DNA from: Corynespora cassiicola
Taxonomy: Eukaryota; Ascomycota; Dothideomycetes; Pleosporales; Corynesporascaceae
Direction: 5' to 3'
Length of the DNA: 64,000 nucleotides
Assembly: GCA_022059125.1 (NCBI GenBank)
Contig: JAEUWY010000001.1
Coordinates: forward strand, 248,001-312,000
The notes beneath the pieces were generated by a model, which worked only from the letters and a program-made list of their open reading frames with translations, did not search any database and was not told the DNA's origin. The stretch's first letter is position 1. Each line of letters begins with the position of its first letter. Shown piece after piece: positions 44,418 through 56,775 of this stretch. The position numbers and the translations under genes are program-made.

Positions 44418-47400
44418 CTATTCTTGAAACTGAACGCTGAATATCCACACCCTTCCAATTCCAACCCCAATGCCAATCTGTGTGCCAGATACAGCTGAGG
44501 CTAATGATCGATATTCAGGCGGAAGCCACACAATGTTCCGTGAATTGTAAGTTATCCATACTTTGTTTGAGCTTAACGCATCCCCTTGAAACTGTGCCTG
44601 TTCAACAATTGTGGTATCTGTTATGTTTGAGGATGACAAGGTTATAGGTGCGTTAACGGCGATAGTTCCAATGTCAGTTTGTAGGAATAAGCCACTGGCA
44701 TCAAAAGCTATGTTGACAAGTAGTGTGCCAACATTAATGGTCTGCAAGTACTTGCCGCTAGTCAGGTTCCAGATCTTGACCGTGTTGTCCGCCGACGCCG
44801 ACGCCAGCCGTTGCGAGTCGGGAGAGAAGGTTACTGACATAACCGAACCCCTATGGCCCTCAAGCGTCTGCAGGCACTCACCGCTCCTCGGGTCCCAGAT
44901 CTTAGCCGTCTTGTCTTCTGACGCCGACGCCAGCCGTTGGGAGTCGGGAGAGAAGGCTACCGAGTAGACCGAACCCTCATGGCCCTCGAGCGTCTTCAGG
45001 CACTCGCCGCTGGCTGAATCCCAGATCTTAACTGTGCTGTCATCTGATGCTGACGCCAGGCGTTGCGAGTCGGGCGAGAAGGCTATTGACTTAACCCAAT
45101 CTTCGTGGCCCTCGAGCGTCTGCAGGCGCCCGCCGCTAGCCGGATCCCAGATCTTAACTGTGCTGTCATCTGACGCTGATGCTAGGCGCTGTGAGTCGGG
45201 CGAGAAGGCTACTGACATGACCAAATTCTCATGGCCCTCGAGCGTCTGCAGGCACTCGCTGCTGACTGGATCCCAGATTCTAACCGTTTTATCCCATGAC
45301 GCTGTCACCAGCCGTTGTGAGTCGGGCGAGAAGGCTACCGACGTGACTGGATCCTTATGACCCTCAAGTGTCTGCAGGCACCCGCCGCTGGCCGGGTCCC
45401 AGACCTTAACCGTTTTGTCGACCGATGCCGACGCCAGCCGCTGTGAGTCGGGAGAAAATGCTACTGACATGACTAAATTCTCGTGGCCCTCAAGTGTTTT
45501 CAGACACTCGCTGCTGACCGGATCCCAGATCTTGACCGTCTTGTCGTACGACGCCGACGTCAGGCGTTGCGAGTCAGGCGAGAAAGCTACCGACTCAATT
45601 GAATCCTCATGGCCCTTAAGCGTCTGCAGGCACCTGCCGCTGGCTAGGTTCCAGATCTTAACTGTCTTATCGCTTGATGCTGACGCCAGGCGTTGCGAGT
45701 CGGGCGAGAAGGCTATTGAGTTGACCCAATCTTCGTGGCCCTCAAGCGTCTGCAGGCACCTGCCGCTGGCTAGGTTCCAGATCTTAACTGTCTTGTCCTT
45801 TGACGCTGACGCCAGCCGTTGCGAGTCGGGCGAGAAGGCTACTGACATGACACAATCCTCGTGGCCCTCGAGTGTCTGCAGGCACCCGCCGCTGGCCGGG
45901 TCCCAGATCTTGACTGTCTTGTCGACCGATGCCGACGCCAGCCGCTGTGAGTCGGGAGAGAAAGCTACAGACATGACCCAATTCTCGTGGCCCTCGAGCG
46001 TCTGCAGGCAAGCAGACCAGTCATCTGCCACAGATGGTGCTATTGCAATCCATTTTGGTGCTTCTTCTTGAAATAATATCTTAACCAAACTGTGCCTAGG
46101 ACTAAATAGAAGTGCTGATGCATATGCCTGAAGAGGCGCACTCTCTATTGCAACCTTAAAGTACATAATAAATCGATGTGTGTCCTGAACTAGTTTATGT
46201 AACAAGGGTGCGTTTGCTCTTCTCTACATTCTGTTAGCATGCGCTATACTAGGGATTAATTGCCTGTTTAGTACCTACCTGGACTAAGGCTGCCAGGTTT
46301 GCTATTGAAACAACACCCTTGGATACGCTTTGGCAGAGACTGAGAGCTTCCAGCCAATAAAGATACTTTGTCCGTAGAAACACATCAACAATACCTTCAT
46401 CCTGTAAAATCTGTTTGTCGTTTTCAGCAGAGCTGACGATAAAGTCGCATAGATGGTCGATCCAGTAGATACAAGAGTATCGTGATGCTGCTATTGGGTC
46501 GGGATCTGGCTGCTGGATTCGCTCAGCAGGGTACCCCAACTCCTGTAGGCCGTACATGTCTCGATGCAACGTTGTGGACATGCTCTGGAGTGACCTAGAA
46601 AAGACAGTCCAATGAACTTCCCCTTTTCCAGAAGGGAAGATCTTATGAAATGCTTTTGTCGACAGAAAGTCCTTGGCTGACTGATGAATAAAGTAGACAG
46701 TATTCTCTCGTAGGGCGAGGAAAGAGCCGCAGTGGCCAATGATCTCATGGACAGACTCGAGATCGTCTGCCATATCCGTAAGCTGGTCAGCAAGCGTCAC
46801 CAGCTCGTCTAGTGTGATGGGCCGGTAAACAACGGTGGCCAATGCCAGGATCTGCTTGCAAACCTCCGCATCATCTGATGTGTGTATCTGCTGCATCATC
46901 CGTTCGTACAGCTCATCAAGACCAGCCGGAAAGGCGTTCAATTTCTTTACGACATTTCGCTTTGGAACGTTCTCGAGGCTTTGACACACCAACGCTACCC
47001 AAAGAAAAGTGCCGTATGCATTAGAAGATAGATGCTCCAGCACAGCATCTTGTGTTTTGTCGTCGTATTTTTTCTTCTCCGCTATCTGGCGCACTTTGTA
47101 CCGAATAAACACCTTAACTGCTGTGGATACAGATTTTGCGTTGAGTTCGAGGCTCAGTCTCACCTTGTTCTCTGCTCTCTCAAACTGTTCTTCGATGTCT
47201 GGCCAGTTGCGGCTCGACACAATCCATTTGGCGCGAGACGACGTAACTGATTTTTTAACGATGAAGTCTAGCAGCTTCGGCAAGTCCGATGCTATACATT
47301 CGTCAAGTGCGTCGACGATGAAGTATGTCTTGTTTATGTTCGGATCTTCTAGCATGTGCGTGAAGATTTCAGAAAGAGCCACCCAAGCATTTGAATCTTC

Positions 47401-48534
47401 GAAAAGCGCTCTTCCTGCATGATCGTACTTCTTCCGAATATGTATAGTGAGCCATGGTTGTTGATCGACAAGCATGTATAGCAAGCCTCGTAGGACTGCT
47501 GTAGCATTATTAATGCGCGAGTCGGTAGCCTGGCAGAAGAAAAAAGACAGCAGCTCTTTGCTAGGTATTGACCTTCTAAGCTCGTCGGCAATGCCACAGA
47601 GCAGCATCGTCTTTCCCTTCCCAGGATCACCCTTGATCCATAACAGCCTATTCTGATTGCCGTTTTGCCATTGCTGGAATTCGGGGTTCTCAAGAATCCA
47701 ACGATACGAGTCTCCTAACAGGCCACCTTTGGTTTCTTCGATGCGCTTCTTATCGTCACGAGGGTCGGTAAGGTGTAGGTCTTGGATACACTTCTCTAGT
47801 TTGCTGACCTCGTCCAGTAGCCTTCGAAATGCCTCCTTCTCTCCCTCGCCGTAGATGGGGGCTATGTATACTCCGAAAATGCCTAGCAATGAATATGCCC
47901 CGTCTTCTTCGCGTGTGGTGTGCCGGTTTTCTCTCCACAACAATCGATTATCAACATTGAAGTGGGACAACGGCTTGCCTTCAAGGGCTGACACAGGAAT
48001 ACCTGTTATTTCGTGTATCAGTTGTTTGAGAAGCCTTTTATCCCCTATAATCTGCCATTCCCGAGAAAAGAACTCAACTGAGGGGGGAGCAAGAAGCTCT
48101 TGGAGCGTCCAGCCACGAGTAAACCACCTACTACCCCGAAAGGCTGGCTCCCAAGCAGATCCAGAGACTTCATTGTTTACTATCTGTCCAGATTTCGAAA
48201 CATCTAACAGATAGACGTAGCACTTGACAGCCCTTTGATACCAGCGAAACATGGAGTTAATCGCTTCCCGCAGTTCAACGTGGTCTGCCTTGTTGATGCA
48301 GCATGTATCCACCCAAAAGTATTGTAAGCCATCACGTTCAGCTTGCTGCCCACAGAGCTGGATCTTTTTATAGCCATTCTTGCTCTTTCCCGTGCCATCT
48401 GTTAACTCGTTATAGGTGACTTCCTCGCCGTCCTCCCAGGTGTGTGAAAGGATCGCATAAGGAGGAATCTTATCGCCAACTAAGAACTTGGTCAGAACAA
48501 ATTCATCCCCGCTAGTGTGCTTTAGAAGACGCAT
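44418..48534 (-). CDS. HET-NACHT-WD40 NLR-type protein, intact
   Basis: Exon 1 (46279-48534) and exon 2 (44418-46223), joined by a 55-nt intron (GTAGGT..GCTAAC..TGTAG), encode 1353 residues. The N-terminal HET domain (about residues 25-165) has AILSHTWEDGEEVTY, YFWVDTCCINK and RWFTRGWTLQELLAP. A NACHT NTPase follows: Walker A LLWIKGDPGKGKT near 300, Walker B TYFIVDALDEC near 405. The C-terminus carries ten 42-residue WD40 repeats of the form CLQTLEGHExxVxSVAFSPD. This is the architecture of Podospora HET-E/HET-D/HET-R, cytosolic receptors that trigger cell death on allorecognition. The repeats are nearly identical except at a few surface positions. No stops or fr ameshifts were found despite repeat-rich surroundings. 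The start at 48534 is the first ATG and directly precedes the HET fold. Confidence 0.95.
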
Positions 48535-49034
48535 TTCTTTGTATGGAGAGTCAGAGGGTGCAGTTGAGAGGGATAGGGTTTCGAAGGCAACTCAAGCGCA
48601 TCAGGCTGAGTGAAGCGACAGGAGCATGCCAGCTTGCTCGTCCGTTAAGAGCACAACGCCAAAACGTCAACGTTAACGATGGAAAAGGCGAATGAGAGAG
48701 CGACTCAAGTCAAAAAGACAGGTGTGGAGTAGATCGGTGCGGACTATATTGAGAGTTGATTTGAGAGTTGATTCTGCTGCGTTGACAAATCTTCAGAAAG
48801 TGCCCCGCGGCTGACGGTAGGCGAGAATGTGGCGCAGCAACGTAGGCGTGTTGGAGGCGGGGTAAGGCTATGGCGAAAACCATTTCGCGAGCGGCTGGGC
48901 GCGACATGCTCATAGGTCACGAGAGATGCTGCCTATCGCCTGATTGATATTTCGCCTTCTCCACGCAATTACCTATCTGTAATGTGGCGAGCTAACGCTT
49001 TGTTCTTAGTGTCTGCCCGAAGGGAAACTGGACG
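48535..49034 (-). promoter_or_regulatory. Upstream region of the NLR gene
   Basis: No gene. It contains the NLR 5' leader and, near 48750, GAGAGTTGATTTGAGAGTTGATT, an 11-bp direct repeat. Promoter role is inferred from position. Confidence 0.4.
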
Positions 49035-49095
49035 AACACCAGGATCGCGCTAGCAGGGATGACGGCCCATGCTTTCCTGCCCGGGACTTGTCGGC
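49035..49095 (+). repeat. Short inverted repeat right of the NLR gene
   Basis: Partner of 44190-44250. Here it is solitary, with no PD-(D/E)XK gene attached. Confidence 0.6.
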
Positions 49096-49959
49096 ATTCT
49101 AATTTGAACAGTAGATAGGATTGGGATTAAGGACAAGCTTTTACGAGGGAGTGTACTGCTGCGTGGGGACAGATCTTTAGATTGGCTCTGCTACAGTATT
49201 CTGAAGGCAACGAGGCTGCGTTGGCTGTCTCATCCCACATTATCCCCGGAACATGTACCGCTCCACTCCGCAAAAAGACTCTCCTTGATTGCACTGGGCA
49301 CACCACTTCTCTGGATCGAAACAGTTTGGTTTACGTCATTCTTAATCACTTCTACAGGTAGAATCTGATTCACCTTCAATGATCTGTGATTCTTAGTCGG
49401 TTGCAAACACCTCTCTAGTCTAAAGGCAAGAACAAGAGACTTACAATCTCACTTTTTGTACTTAACATCTTCAGTCTCTCAGCCAGCGTTGGAAAAATGT
49501 TTCCAACGTGTGCATGGTTCCTATAGTATATGATATGATTGATCTCGCACACCTCATCAGATTCCCCTTGTGCTTGCCACAGAAATCTCGATCGCAGAGG
49601 AGATAAGTTTGAGTGGGTCCGGATGTTTGGAGATTTTCGTGTTTTTTTGGGTTACGAGTTCGCATTTGGTCGCAGACAAAGCAAGTAAGAGTCATGGCTG
49701 CTACAGATTGCCAGTACATTCGTACTAAACAATATTCTAAGGAGTGGGTCGTGATTCAGATGCCTCCACTACAAGCCCCCGCTTGACTAATATTCTCTGT
49801 AGAGCACAGCCCCGCAATGTCGCATTTAGCTAGCCCGAAGAAGCAGGAGCCATCGGCACATACACGTCCCTATCCAAATGAACTTCTAAAAAGGTTACTA
49901 GTTGGTTGCTTATTTCTACAGAATTTGCCATGCAGATATCGGGCCATCTAGGAGTCATT
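49096..49959. other. Spacer without a supportable gene
   Basis: Short frames only. Confidence 0.35.
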
Positions 49960-49965
49960 GGGGTT

Positions 49966-50103
49966 GGCGTTCACGCAGGCGACACGGGATTTAGAGTGTG
50001 CCTATGCGAAGGCCACCGAGCAGATTGAGGCCGACACCAACCGATTCGAATTCCAAGAATGGTTGAGCCGGGTAGGATGGGCGAATCATTTGAGAGATTG
50101 AGT
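49966..50103 (+). pseudogene. Possible fragment of a WLxRxGWAxHL-type fungal protein
   Basis: The frame reads FTQATRDLECAYAKATEQIE, FEFQEWLSRVGWANHLRD and then a stop. The W-L-x-R-x-G-W-A-x-H-L string resembles a motif I recall from large fungal proteins found near mobile or subtelomeric helicase genes. About 45 codons remain. The assignment is tentative. Confidence 0.3.
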
Positions 50104-50403
50104 GGCATATGGCTGATGGAAACAACCCGTAAGCCCGCAAAGGCGAGAGAGGGCATTATACAAGGTGTGTTTTGCAGCCGAGACCGTCATGTGGAAAGCC
50201 TAGCAGGCATCCTGTTGAGCCTTTTACTGACTAGGCGGCCGCGCATCAGCCTAGTTAGGTCGAACTAAGAGGCTGATGCGTTTGGCATTCCCGCCCGGTG
50301 CACGTCACGACCCTCATACAAAAGAGAATCGCGCGCCCTGCGATGCGATCCCCGCTTTCTGCACGCGAATTGCTCGTCGTCGCCTGCTAACCCTGTTTCC
50401 CAG

Positions 50404-50652
50404 CACGCAGAGCTGGTTGAGCAGGTTGAGCATGAGGAGGAGGTTGAGTATGTTGAGCACGCAGAGCCCGTAAAGCATGTCAAGCATGTTGAGCATGTCA
50501 AGCAGGCTGAGATTGAGTGGGTTGAGCCCGCAGAGCACGTCGAGCATTTCGAGCTGGTTAAGCTCATTGAGCCCGTCGAGCAGGTTGAGTATGTCAAGCA
50601 TGTGCAGCACATCGAGCATGTCGAGCATGTAGCTTATTTCAACAAGAGGTAA
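50404..50652 (+). repeat. Nonanucleotide-like tandem repeat encoding V-E-H tripeptides
   Basis: About 230 bp built from degenerate GAGCATGTC-type units. The + frame reads VEHVKHVEHVKQ and similar, ending FNKR-stop at 50652; the opposite-strand frames are open too. GCTAAC and TTTCCCAG just upstream could be an intron end, but no ATG-led upstream exon was found. It may be a decayed minisatellite or the tail of an unrecognised gene. Confidence 0.6.
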
Positions 50653-50749
50653 AGCGCCTTTAAAAATATATCTGTAAATGCACCCGACTTGCCATCCATC
50701 TCATCATGCTCTGTGTTTCCCAAAGACATGTAAGCCATCGCTTACTCGC

Positions 50750-53072
50750 TTACTTAGAATAACTCCGATCGAAAGATGTATCTTCCCCAACGAGTACTCG
50801 ATACGCGATTCTTGCGTACTGTTCCGCCTGTTTCAACTTCTCCCAAGCTGTAAATGCCTCAAATACGGATCGCACGTATAAGAAAATATCCACTAAATGG
50901 TCCATGACATGTCCCCACCTTACAACCCTAAAATCTGCTGGCGTGCAGTCTGCCCCAGTAATTATGAAACCAAGGGACTCGAGAGTCTTATTGAGTGATT
51001 CCAGTCCTCTCATCGTATCATTTCGATTAAGGTAAATGCGCGCCAACAGCAGTTGTGGGTCCCATAGTAGGAGGCGAGGCAATTCGTTTGCCGGGGGTGT
51101 ATATGTGTTGTCGATAGCCTTGAGTAAACGTTCCATCTTTTCCGTTTGGATATCGTGTGATTGGGATAAAGCACATAGACGCTTCAGTTTCTCCAGCAAT
51201 TTCCGCCTTTCTATGGCTGCTGAGGCTTTGCTTCTTTTGGCATTTTCGCAGAAGGCGCAGTCACAAATGAAATCCCAGTTTTTGAATTTTTCCTGCATAT
51301 CCGAGATGTTACTATCGTTTGGAGCTTCATAAGGGAATGTGATCTCCGTGTCAGCCTCCAAATCCTTGGCTGCGCGCACGATCATCATATCTCCGATGAA
51401 TGATCGACGGACATTGCCGATGCAATTGTGGTTGATGTACGACGCATTGACCCAAATGCCGCAGGAATGAAACAAAGTCGGCTTCTGGGGCACATTGGCT
51501 ATGGCATCTCTGTGGCTGTTCAAACTTGATACAGGACAGCCAAAAACATTTAGAGACATGATTCGTTCGATAAGGAATCTAAAAGAATGCACAGTCAGTC
51601 TGGCGAAGTCGAAAGTCTTCTCTTCATTGGGCAAACGTACGTGTCTACAACCGGCTGTTCATCCACATAAAGCACATTGGCCGCTCTGTAAGTGCCATGG
51701 TGCAATTCAGTAAACGATGAGGCCATCGACGGGTTATTATACAGTTTTTGCACTATCATCCGAATGAGGTCAGCTTGACCGCCCATGAACCCTTTGTTTG
51801 TCTCAGGATTCATGAGAAACGTAAGGCTTGCGTTGGCGTTGTCGGTGTCGTCGACATAAGCATGACTAAATGCTTTCTCGCACAGTATCAGATCACCCAC
51901 TTTTATCGGCTTGGTAACAAACAAGCCGCGGCCCTTGCTTATCGTTCTTCGAACTTCCACGGGACCAACATACGTAGCGTGATCCAAGTGGGGAGGACGA
52001 TACTTCTTTGCCTCCGCTTGAAGTAGCTTGAAGTCAAAATTTCCGCTGACCTTTTCAGCGCACCGACGGCGAGCACGGTCAAGCACAACGATCGCTTGCT
52101 TGTTATCCGGAAAATCTTTACGGAGCATCTCAAGTACCTTGCAGCATTCTTCAAATCGAGTGAGATGATACAGAGCCTCTGCTGCGCGGAACAATGCCTT
52201 CTCCGAGTGTTCGTCGCCAAAATCCGGAAAGCCTGTATCGGACAGCGCAGCATCATAACGCCTGATCTTGAGATATGCCAGCGATCTATTTCGTTTGATG
52301 ACATCTATCTCGCAAGAGTTGACCGACTGCGATAAGGCATTTGAGTACCTGGCAATGTCATTCAGCTCGTTCTCTCGACTTCTAAATATCTTGCTTACTC
52401 TTTGATTGCCCGCCAGTACTTTCCTTGTTCCATAAGAGTGTTCCCTTTAAGCTTCAGAGATTCTGCTGAACTTTGCATTTCTATGAGTCTTGAGCGCCAT
52501 GCCTCGGGCACTCTGCGGTCCCTTTTGTCAAGGTATACGGCGTCTGAAAGATGGTCCACTCGTAGACCGTACTCACCGGACGCCATAACCTTGAAGAAAG
52601 GCTCCTTGATGAGCAGGATCGAGCCCTTGTCGACAATATCTGTAGCTTCCCGGCTACATTCCTCTTCCTGCTGATACAACTGCAACACGGTGACATCCTC
52701 ATGATAGTCCTCGACCAAGACCAAAATCCCTGTCATACGATTCGGTGGTGTGATGGCTCTCACGAGGAGATATGTGCCGCGATGGTGCGTCTCCAGCCTG
52801 AGACATCCAATTGTGATAGGTTTCAGGTTATCGATAGATTCGATACAAGGTAGATATGCTGGGGGTATGAATGACGAATGGAGTAAGCGTTCTTCTTTGT
52901 GCTCTCTCTTCGCTGAGGTGACCATCAAAGCTGTCATGAAGTTGGACAACATCACTTCCCTTGGTTTCCGATCATGAGGGCATTGACCCTGCCTCTTTTT
53001 GGCCTTTCGCAGTACACGTTTCTGTTGTTCGATGACCTGCGCAAATTCATCAAAATCTTTGCGCACATCCAT
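50750..53072 (-). CDS. TPR-SET domain protein (SMYD-like lysine methyltransferase homologue)
   Basis: Exons 52399-53072, 51641-52348 and 50750-51578 join into 736 residues. The start is the first in-frame ATG (MDVRKDFDEFAQVIEQQKRV). A helical TPR-like part spans the exon 1/2 junction: ESLKLKGNTLMEQGKYWRAIKE, YSNALSQSVNS, NRSLAYLKIRRYDAAL. The split SET domain begins VRRTISKGRGLFVTKPIKVG. It resumes with SYINHNCIGNVRRSFIGDMM and EITFPY, where NHNC takes the place of the SAM-binding NHSC motif. Post-SET cysteines follow (DFICDCAFCENAK). SET proteins methylate lysines on histones or other proteins using SAM. All intron phases agree and no stop interrupts. Confidence 0.9.
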
Positions 53073-53159
53073 TGCTGTGACATTCGAGATGGGAGGATTC
53101 CAGATTGTAGAGAAGAAATATTCACGCAATTTGAAGGCGTTGTTTTGGCATGCCCTCAG

Positions 53160-54792
53160 TGATAAAAGATTATTAATTTTTCACGTCTCGGTAGTACCCT
53201 ACTCTATGCAGAGGGTGTTGATTTGCTAGGAATGGAGCATGTAAGATCCTAGGTATGGGTCGCTATGACTCTATATGCTTGTGGTTTCATGCAAATCCTG
53301 ATTAGCGGTTCTGTAGGCAATCTCACGATCTTTCCAAGTGGCGTTAAGATCTCCATTCATTCCGATCGGTTTTTTCTCAACACAAGCATCTTTGTCATGT
53401 GAGGCGGGGTTTAGGATGGAAGCTACCACTTCTCGGCACTCTGTGGCGGCAAATGATGATAACCTGCATTCGAGATGGCGAGCTGGAGTCTGCCACGTAT
53501 AGGCTCTTCAAATCTGATGCTATTCAATCACACAATTGTTGGCCCATATTGAAAGATCTTCATGCCTAGCGATCTGGACCTTGTTAGTGCATTCCATCCG
53601 GATGCTTCGTCATGAAGCGATGGTGAATGATTGCTTCTGCACACTTCTCACCGCTTTCTGCACCTCCACTACAGTGTTACCAATCGGAACGTACATGAAG
53701 TTACACATGTGCGCAGCTAAAACCAGAGAGTATGATAAGGATCTGTAAGGACAGTGTACATACTATCATCATTGCGAGATTCTAACTGTAATTCTAGAAG
53801 AGAACACGCTATGTTTTTAAATCTACTGAGCTAATGTGACGCGGAAATTGGTTAAACTTCCCGCATGAGCAACCCCTGCCGGAACCCCTCGGATGCTCAG
53901 GCTCGAGAAGATTGATCAAATTTCCCAAATCGGCCCGTGCACGCGTCACTGTCTTCCCCATACATCTTGATACGTTATTTTCAAGTACATGCATGGGCTT
54001 GGTTTATTTTCAATGCAGAATTCGTCATTTTCTGCTCGAGTTCTGAGCTTCTAATTTACTTGCTCTGGTTTAACTATGCTGTTGATTCCAAATGCCCCTC
54101 AATATTTCTAGTGTGAAAGTAGGAAAATGTGAAGCACTTGGACTATTTTCTTGTCGGAAGCATATCAAAAGGCCGTGGCTGAACCACGATAGCAGCGGCG
54201 CCTAATTATCGTATGCACACCACATCCTCGTGAAGATCTAGGCCCTTTAGTATAGGGCTTATCCAGAAGCGACAGCAACCCGGAGGAAGTCCATGATGTG
54301 TAATTTCATGTCACAAACCTCTATTGGCTGTCTCTAGTGCGGGGTATCACCCTTCGCTATCATCGGACGTCAGCTCCTAGACTAAAATAGGCCTATATAT
54401 CCTTTGCGTTGATTTAATCCAATGAGACATTCTGAAGATAGTTTCAAGTAGAACTTTCTGGACGCGTTTTTCTTGGCACCTCATGGTTCAGTGATTCGAA
54501 ATCATCCACGCTAATGAGGGGCCGTTCACGGTTGCACAACAGATACAAGGTACCAATAGAATTCGACTGACAGAAACCTTTTTATCTGTACATCATCTAC
54601 CCCCCGCATCTAAAAGCAAACCTCGAAATATATGAAAAAGAGTATTTCTTAGCCAACCTTGGAGGGGGGAGTTGTGTTTGCTTCAACTTTAACCTTCATC
54701 GAAAAATTGAATGTGCATCAAATTTTGTTTTTCTTTCAGACATATCGGTAAACTAAGAAGGTAGCCATTTATCAGACTTATACCGAACAGAA
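53160..54792. other. Long gene-free stretch
   Basis: No coding frame, relic or RNA gene was recognised. Two adjacent AT-rich parts lie at 53160-53280 and 54400-54790. Confidence 0.4.
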
Positions 54793-56009
54793 ATGGATGA
54801 CGCAGGCAATGCTGGACCTGAATGCAAATACATGATTCAATCCACCAAATTGTGCAATTCTATAGCTGCGCACTCAACTGTGACTGAAAACAGGCAAAAT
54901 GTCTCCTCGCCTGAGGAACCTTACGCTTCTGCGCTGATCGGAGACTTCCTGCTGAAAAACAGCCGGGCGTTTCGGGAGCTCACGGAGCTTCGAACAAAAG
55001 TATGTCAAAATTCATAAACTACAAGCTACTACTGACGTTCTGCAAGGGATGGAAGGCCACCAAAGGCGATCAGTATTTCCAAGACCGACGTGACAAGGCT
55101 GATAATGCCGACGAAAAGCAAGCGCAGGGCTTTTTTATCATGACATGCGAAATAGGCAATGGATTGGACAAGGCGACGTCTGTCATAACTCTTGCAGCAA
55201 GTGGTGGGAACGGTCATCCCAGAGTCCTGGATATGGGCATGGCTCCCGGCGGATTCACTGCCACCGTGCTCAAGAAGCATCCTGTAGCTACAGTAAGAGG
55301 CATAACCTTGCCGGTAGATATCGGAGGCTTGGCAGTAATGGTGCCACAGTGGAGTGCGGACCACAGAGTCCAGATAAAATTTGTTGACATCACGATGCTG
55401 GCGGATGAAATGGGGGTCCCAGCAACATCCATCCCTGTCTCACACCCAGACTCTGCGCACTTTTCCTCAGAGAGGCCATTCCTCGACGAAAAAATTGATC
55501 TCATTTTCTGTGGTGCGGCTGTCCAGCGCGCACACCCTCGCGCAGAGTATCGCGAGTCCCGAGAGCGGCTCCGTCTAACAATCAGTCAACTTGTCGTCGC
55601 ACTCCAGCGTATCCGCGAGAATGGGTCTCTGGTGGTACTGTTGCACAAACCAGAGGCATGGAATAACATGGAGTTAATCAACATGTTCATGCGTTTTTCT
55701 AAAGTGCGTCTCTTCAAACCGAGAAGAAAGCATGCGATTCGCTCCTCCTTTTATATGGTAGCGACCAAAATATATCCCCAAACAGAAGCAGCTCAATCAG
55801 CTATCCACAAATGGAAGGCCCAGTGGGAGATTGCCACATTCCAAACGGACAGTGCTCTATCGGCCCTCGTCCATGTTTCGGAAGACCATGTTCATGACAT
55901 GTTGGCGGAGTTTGGACCCCAATTTATTGGTCGTGCGACCCTAATCTGGAAGATTCAAGCCTCTAAGCTGAGAAAAGCACCATTCCTGACGAAGGGTGAG
56001 ATTGCATAA
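54793..56009 (+). CDS. FtsJ-fold methyltransferase-like protein
   Basis: Exons 54793-54999 and 55047-56009 (GTATGT..TGCAAG) encode 389 residues. The Rossmann-like core shows PRVLDMGMAPGGFTATVLKK, the SAM-binding motif I typical of FtsJ/RrmJ-type RNA 2'-O-methyltransferases. It continues with IKFVDITML, KIDLIFCGAAVQR and NGSLVVLLHKPEAWN, and ends KHAIRSSFYMVATKIY. FtsJ enzymes use a K-D-K-E tetrad. Here the central Asp position of 'DLIxxDxA' is Gly (DLIFCGAA) and the final Glu of 'RSSE' is missing (RSSFYM). It may bind SAM or RNA without normal catalysis. A Ser/Thr-rich N-terminal extension fills the first 70 residues. The gene itself is undamaged. Confidence 0.85.
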
Positions 56010-56229
56010 TAAGAATCCACCGTTACGACAAGCTGTGTAAAGGGGAAAAAACATCCAAACGTCTCCGTTCTTCATTCGTTCCCATTGTCAAATAACGGAA
56101 TGCTACAAAATAACCACTTCACTTTTTATACTATAACCTGCACATGTACAAGCGCCTCTAGACTTGTATGATTGCTCTTTGGTGTATGTATGGATTCCAA
56201 CCTCTTCTGAGCATCTAACACCAAAACAA

Positions 56230-56775
56230 TCATGATGAATTGAGGAGCATCGCTTCCATCTGGTTCAAGGCCTTTTCGCGATATTCTAGGTTCTCCTCCT
56301 ACTTGCGAAGTTTGACTTGTTGCTTCCATATATTTTCCTGTTTCAACTTGATTTGCCTGTGTTGCTTGATCTGTTCCAATATTTTAGACAAAAGCTCTTC
56401 GTTTAGTTGCGCAACACGCGCTAACTGCACATCTCGCTCATCCATAGCGATAGGAGGATCGCCACCTCCACTATTTCCATTTGCTAGCAATCGCAAAAGC
56501 CCCCCTTAAATAAGCCTTGGTCCAATATTCCGAGTAAGCTAACCTATATCCTCTCTACTTACCAATGGAGGTCCTCCAACCATCGCTGTTCTCTCCAGCG
56601 CCAAGCGTGCCAGTAGATAAGAGGAAAAATTACTTGCAGGCTCGTCCATTTTATTGTCCAGATTTTGGATTTAATTCGTAAAGTCCTGAGTGGCGCGTAC
56701 GTTAACGAAGCGTGCATTTTTGTTGTCGGCCTCGTAGGCGGTGAAACTTTTCTCTTCATCAAATAGAAAACGGTA
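56230..56775 (-). pseudogene. Coiled-coil protein relic
   Basis: The minus strand reads FLFDEEKSFTAYEADNKNAR then a TAA in ..DFTN-stop-IQNLDNKMDEPASNF. It goes on with SYLLARLALERTAMVGGPPL, then an apparent intron and LLANGNSGGGDPPIAMDERD followed by a Glu/Lys/Gln-rich coiled coil. A TAG replaces the Gln expected in KLRK(Q)EENLEYREKAL, and the frame ends LNSS-stop at 56230. No family was recognised. Confidence 0.55.

Noticed and set aside
45415..46071. 218-codon + strand ORF (and others) opposite the WD40 repeats
   Set aside because: It mirrors the 126-bp repeat of the real minus-strand gene; its periodicity is a shadow of WD40 coding.
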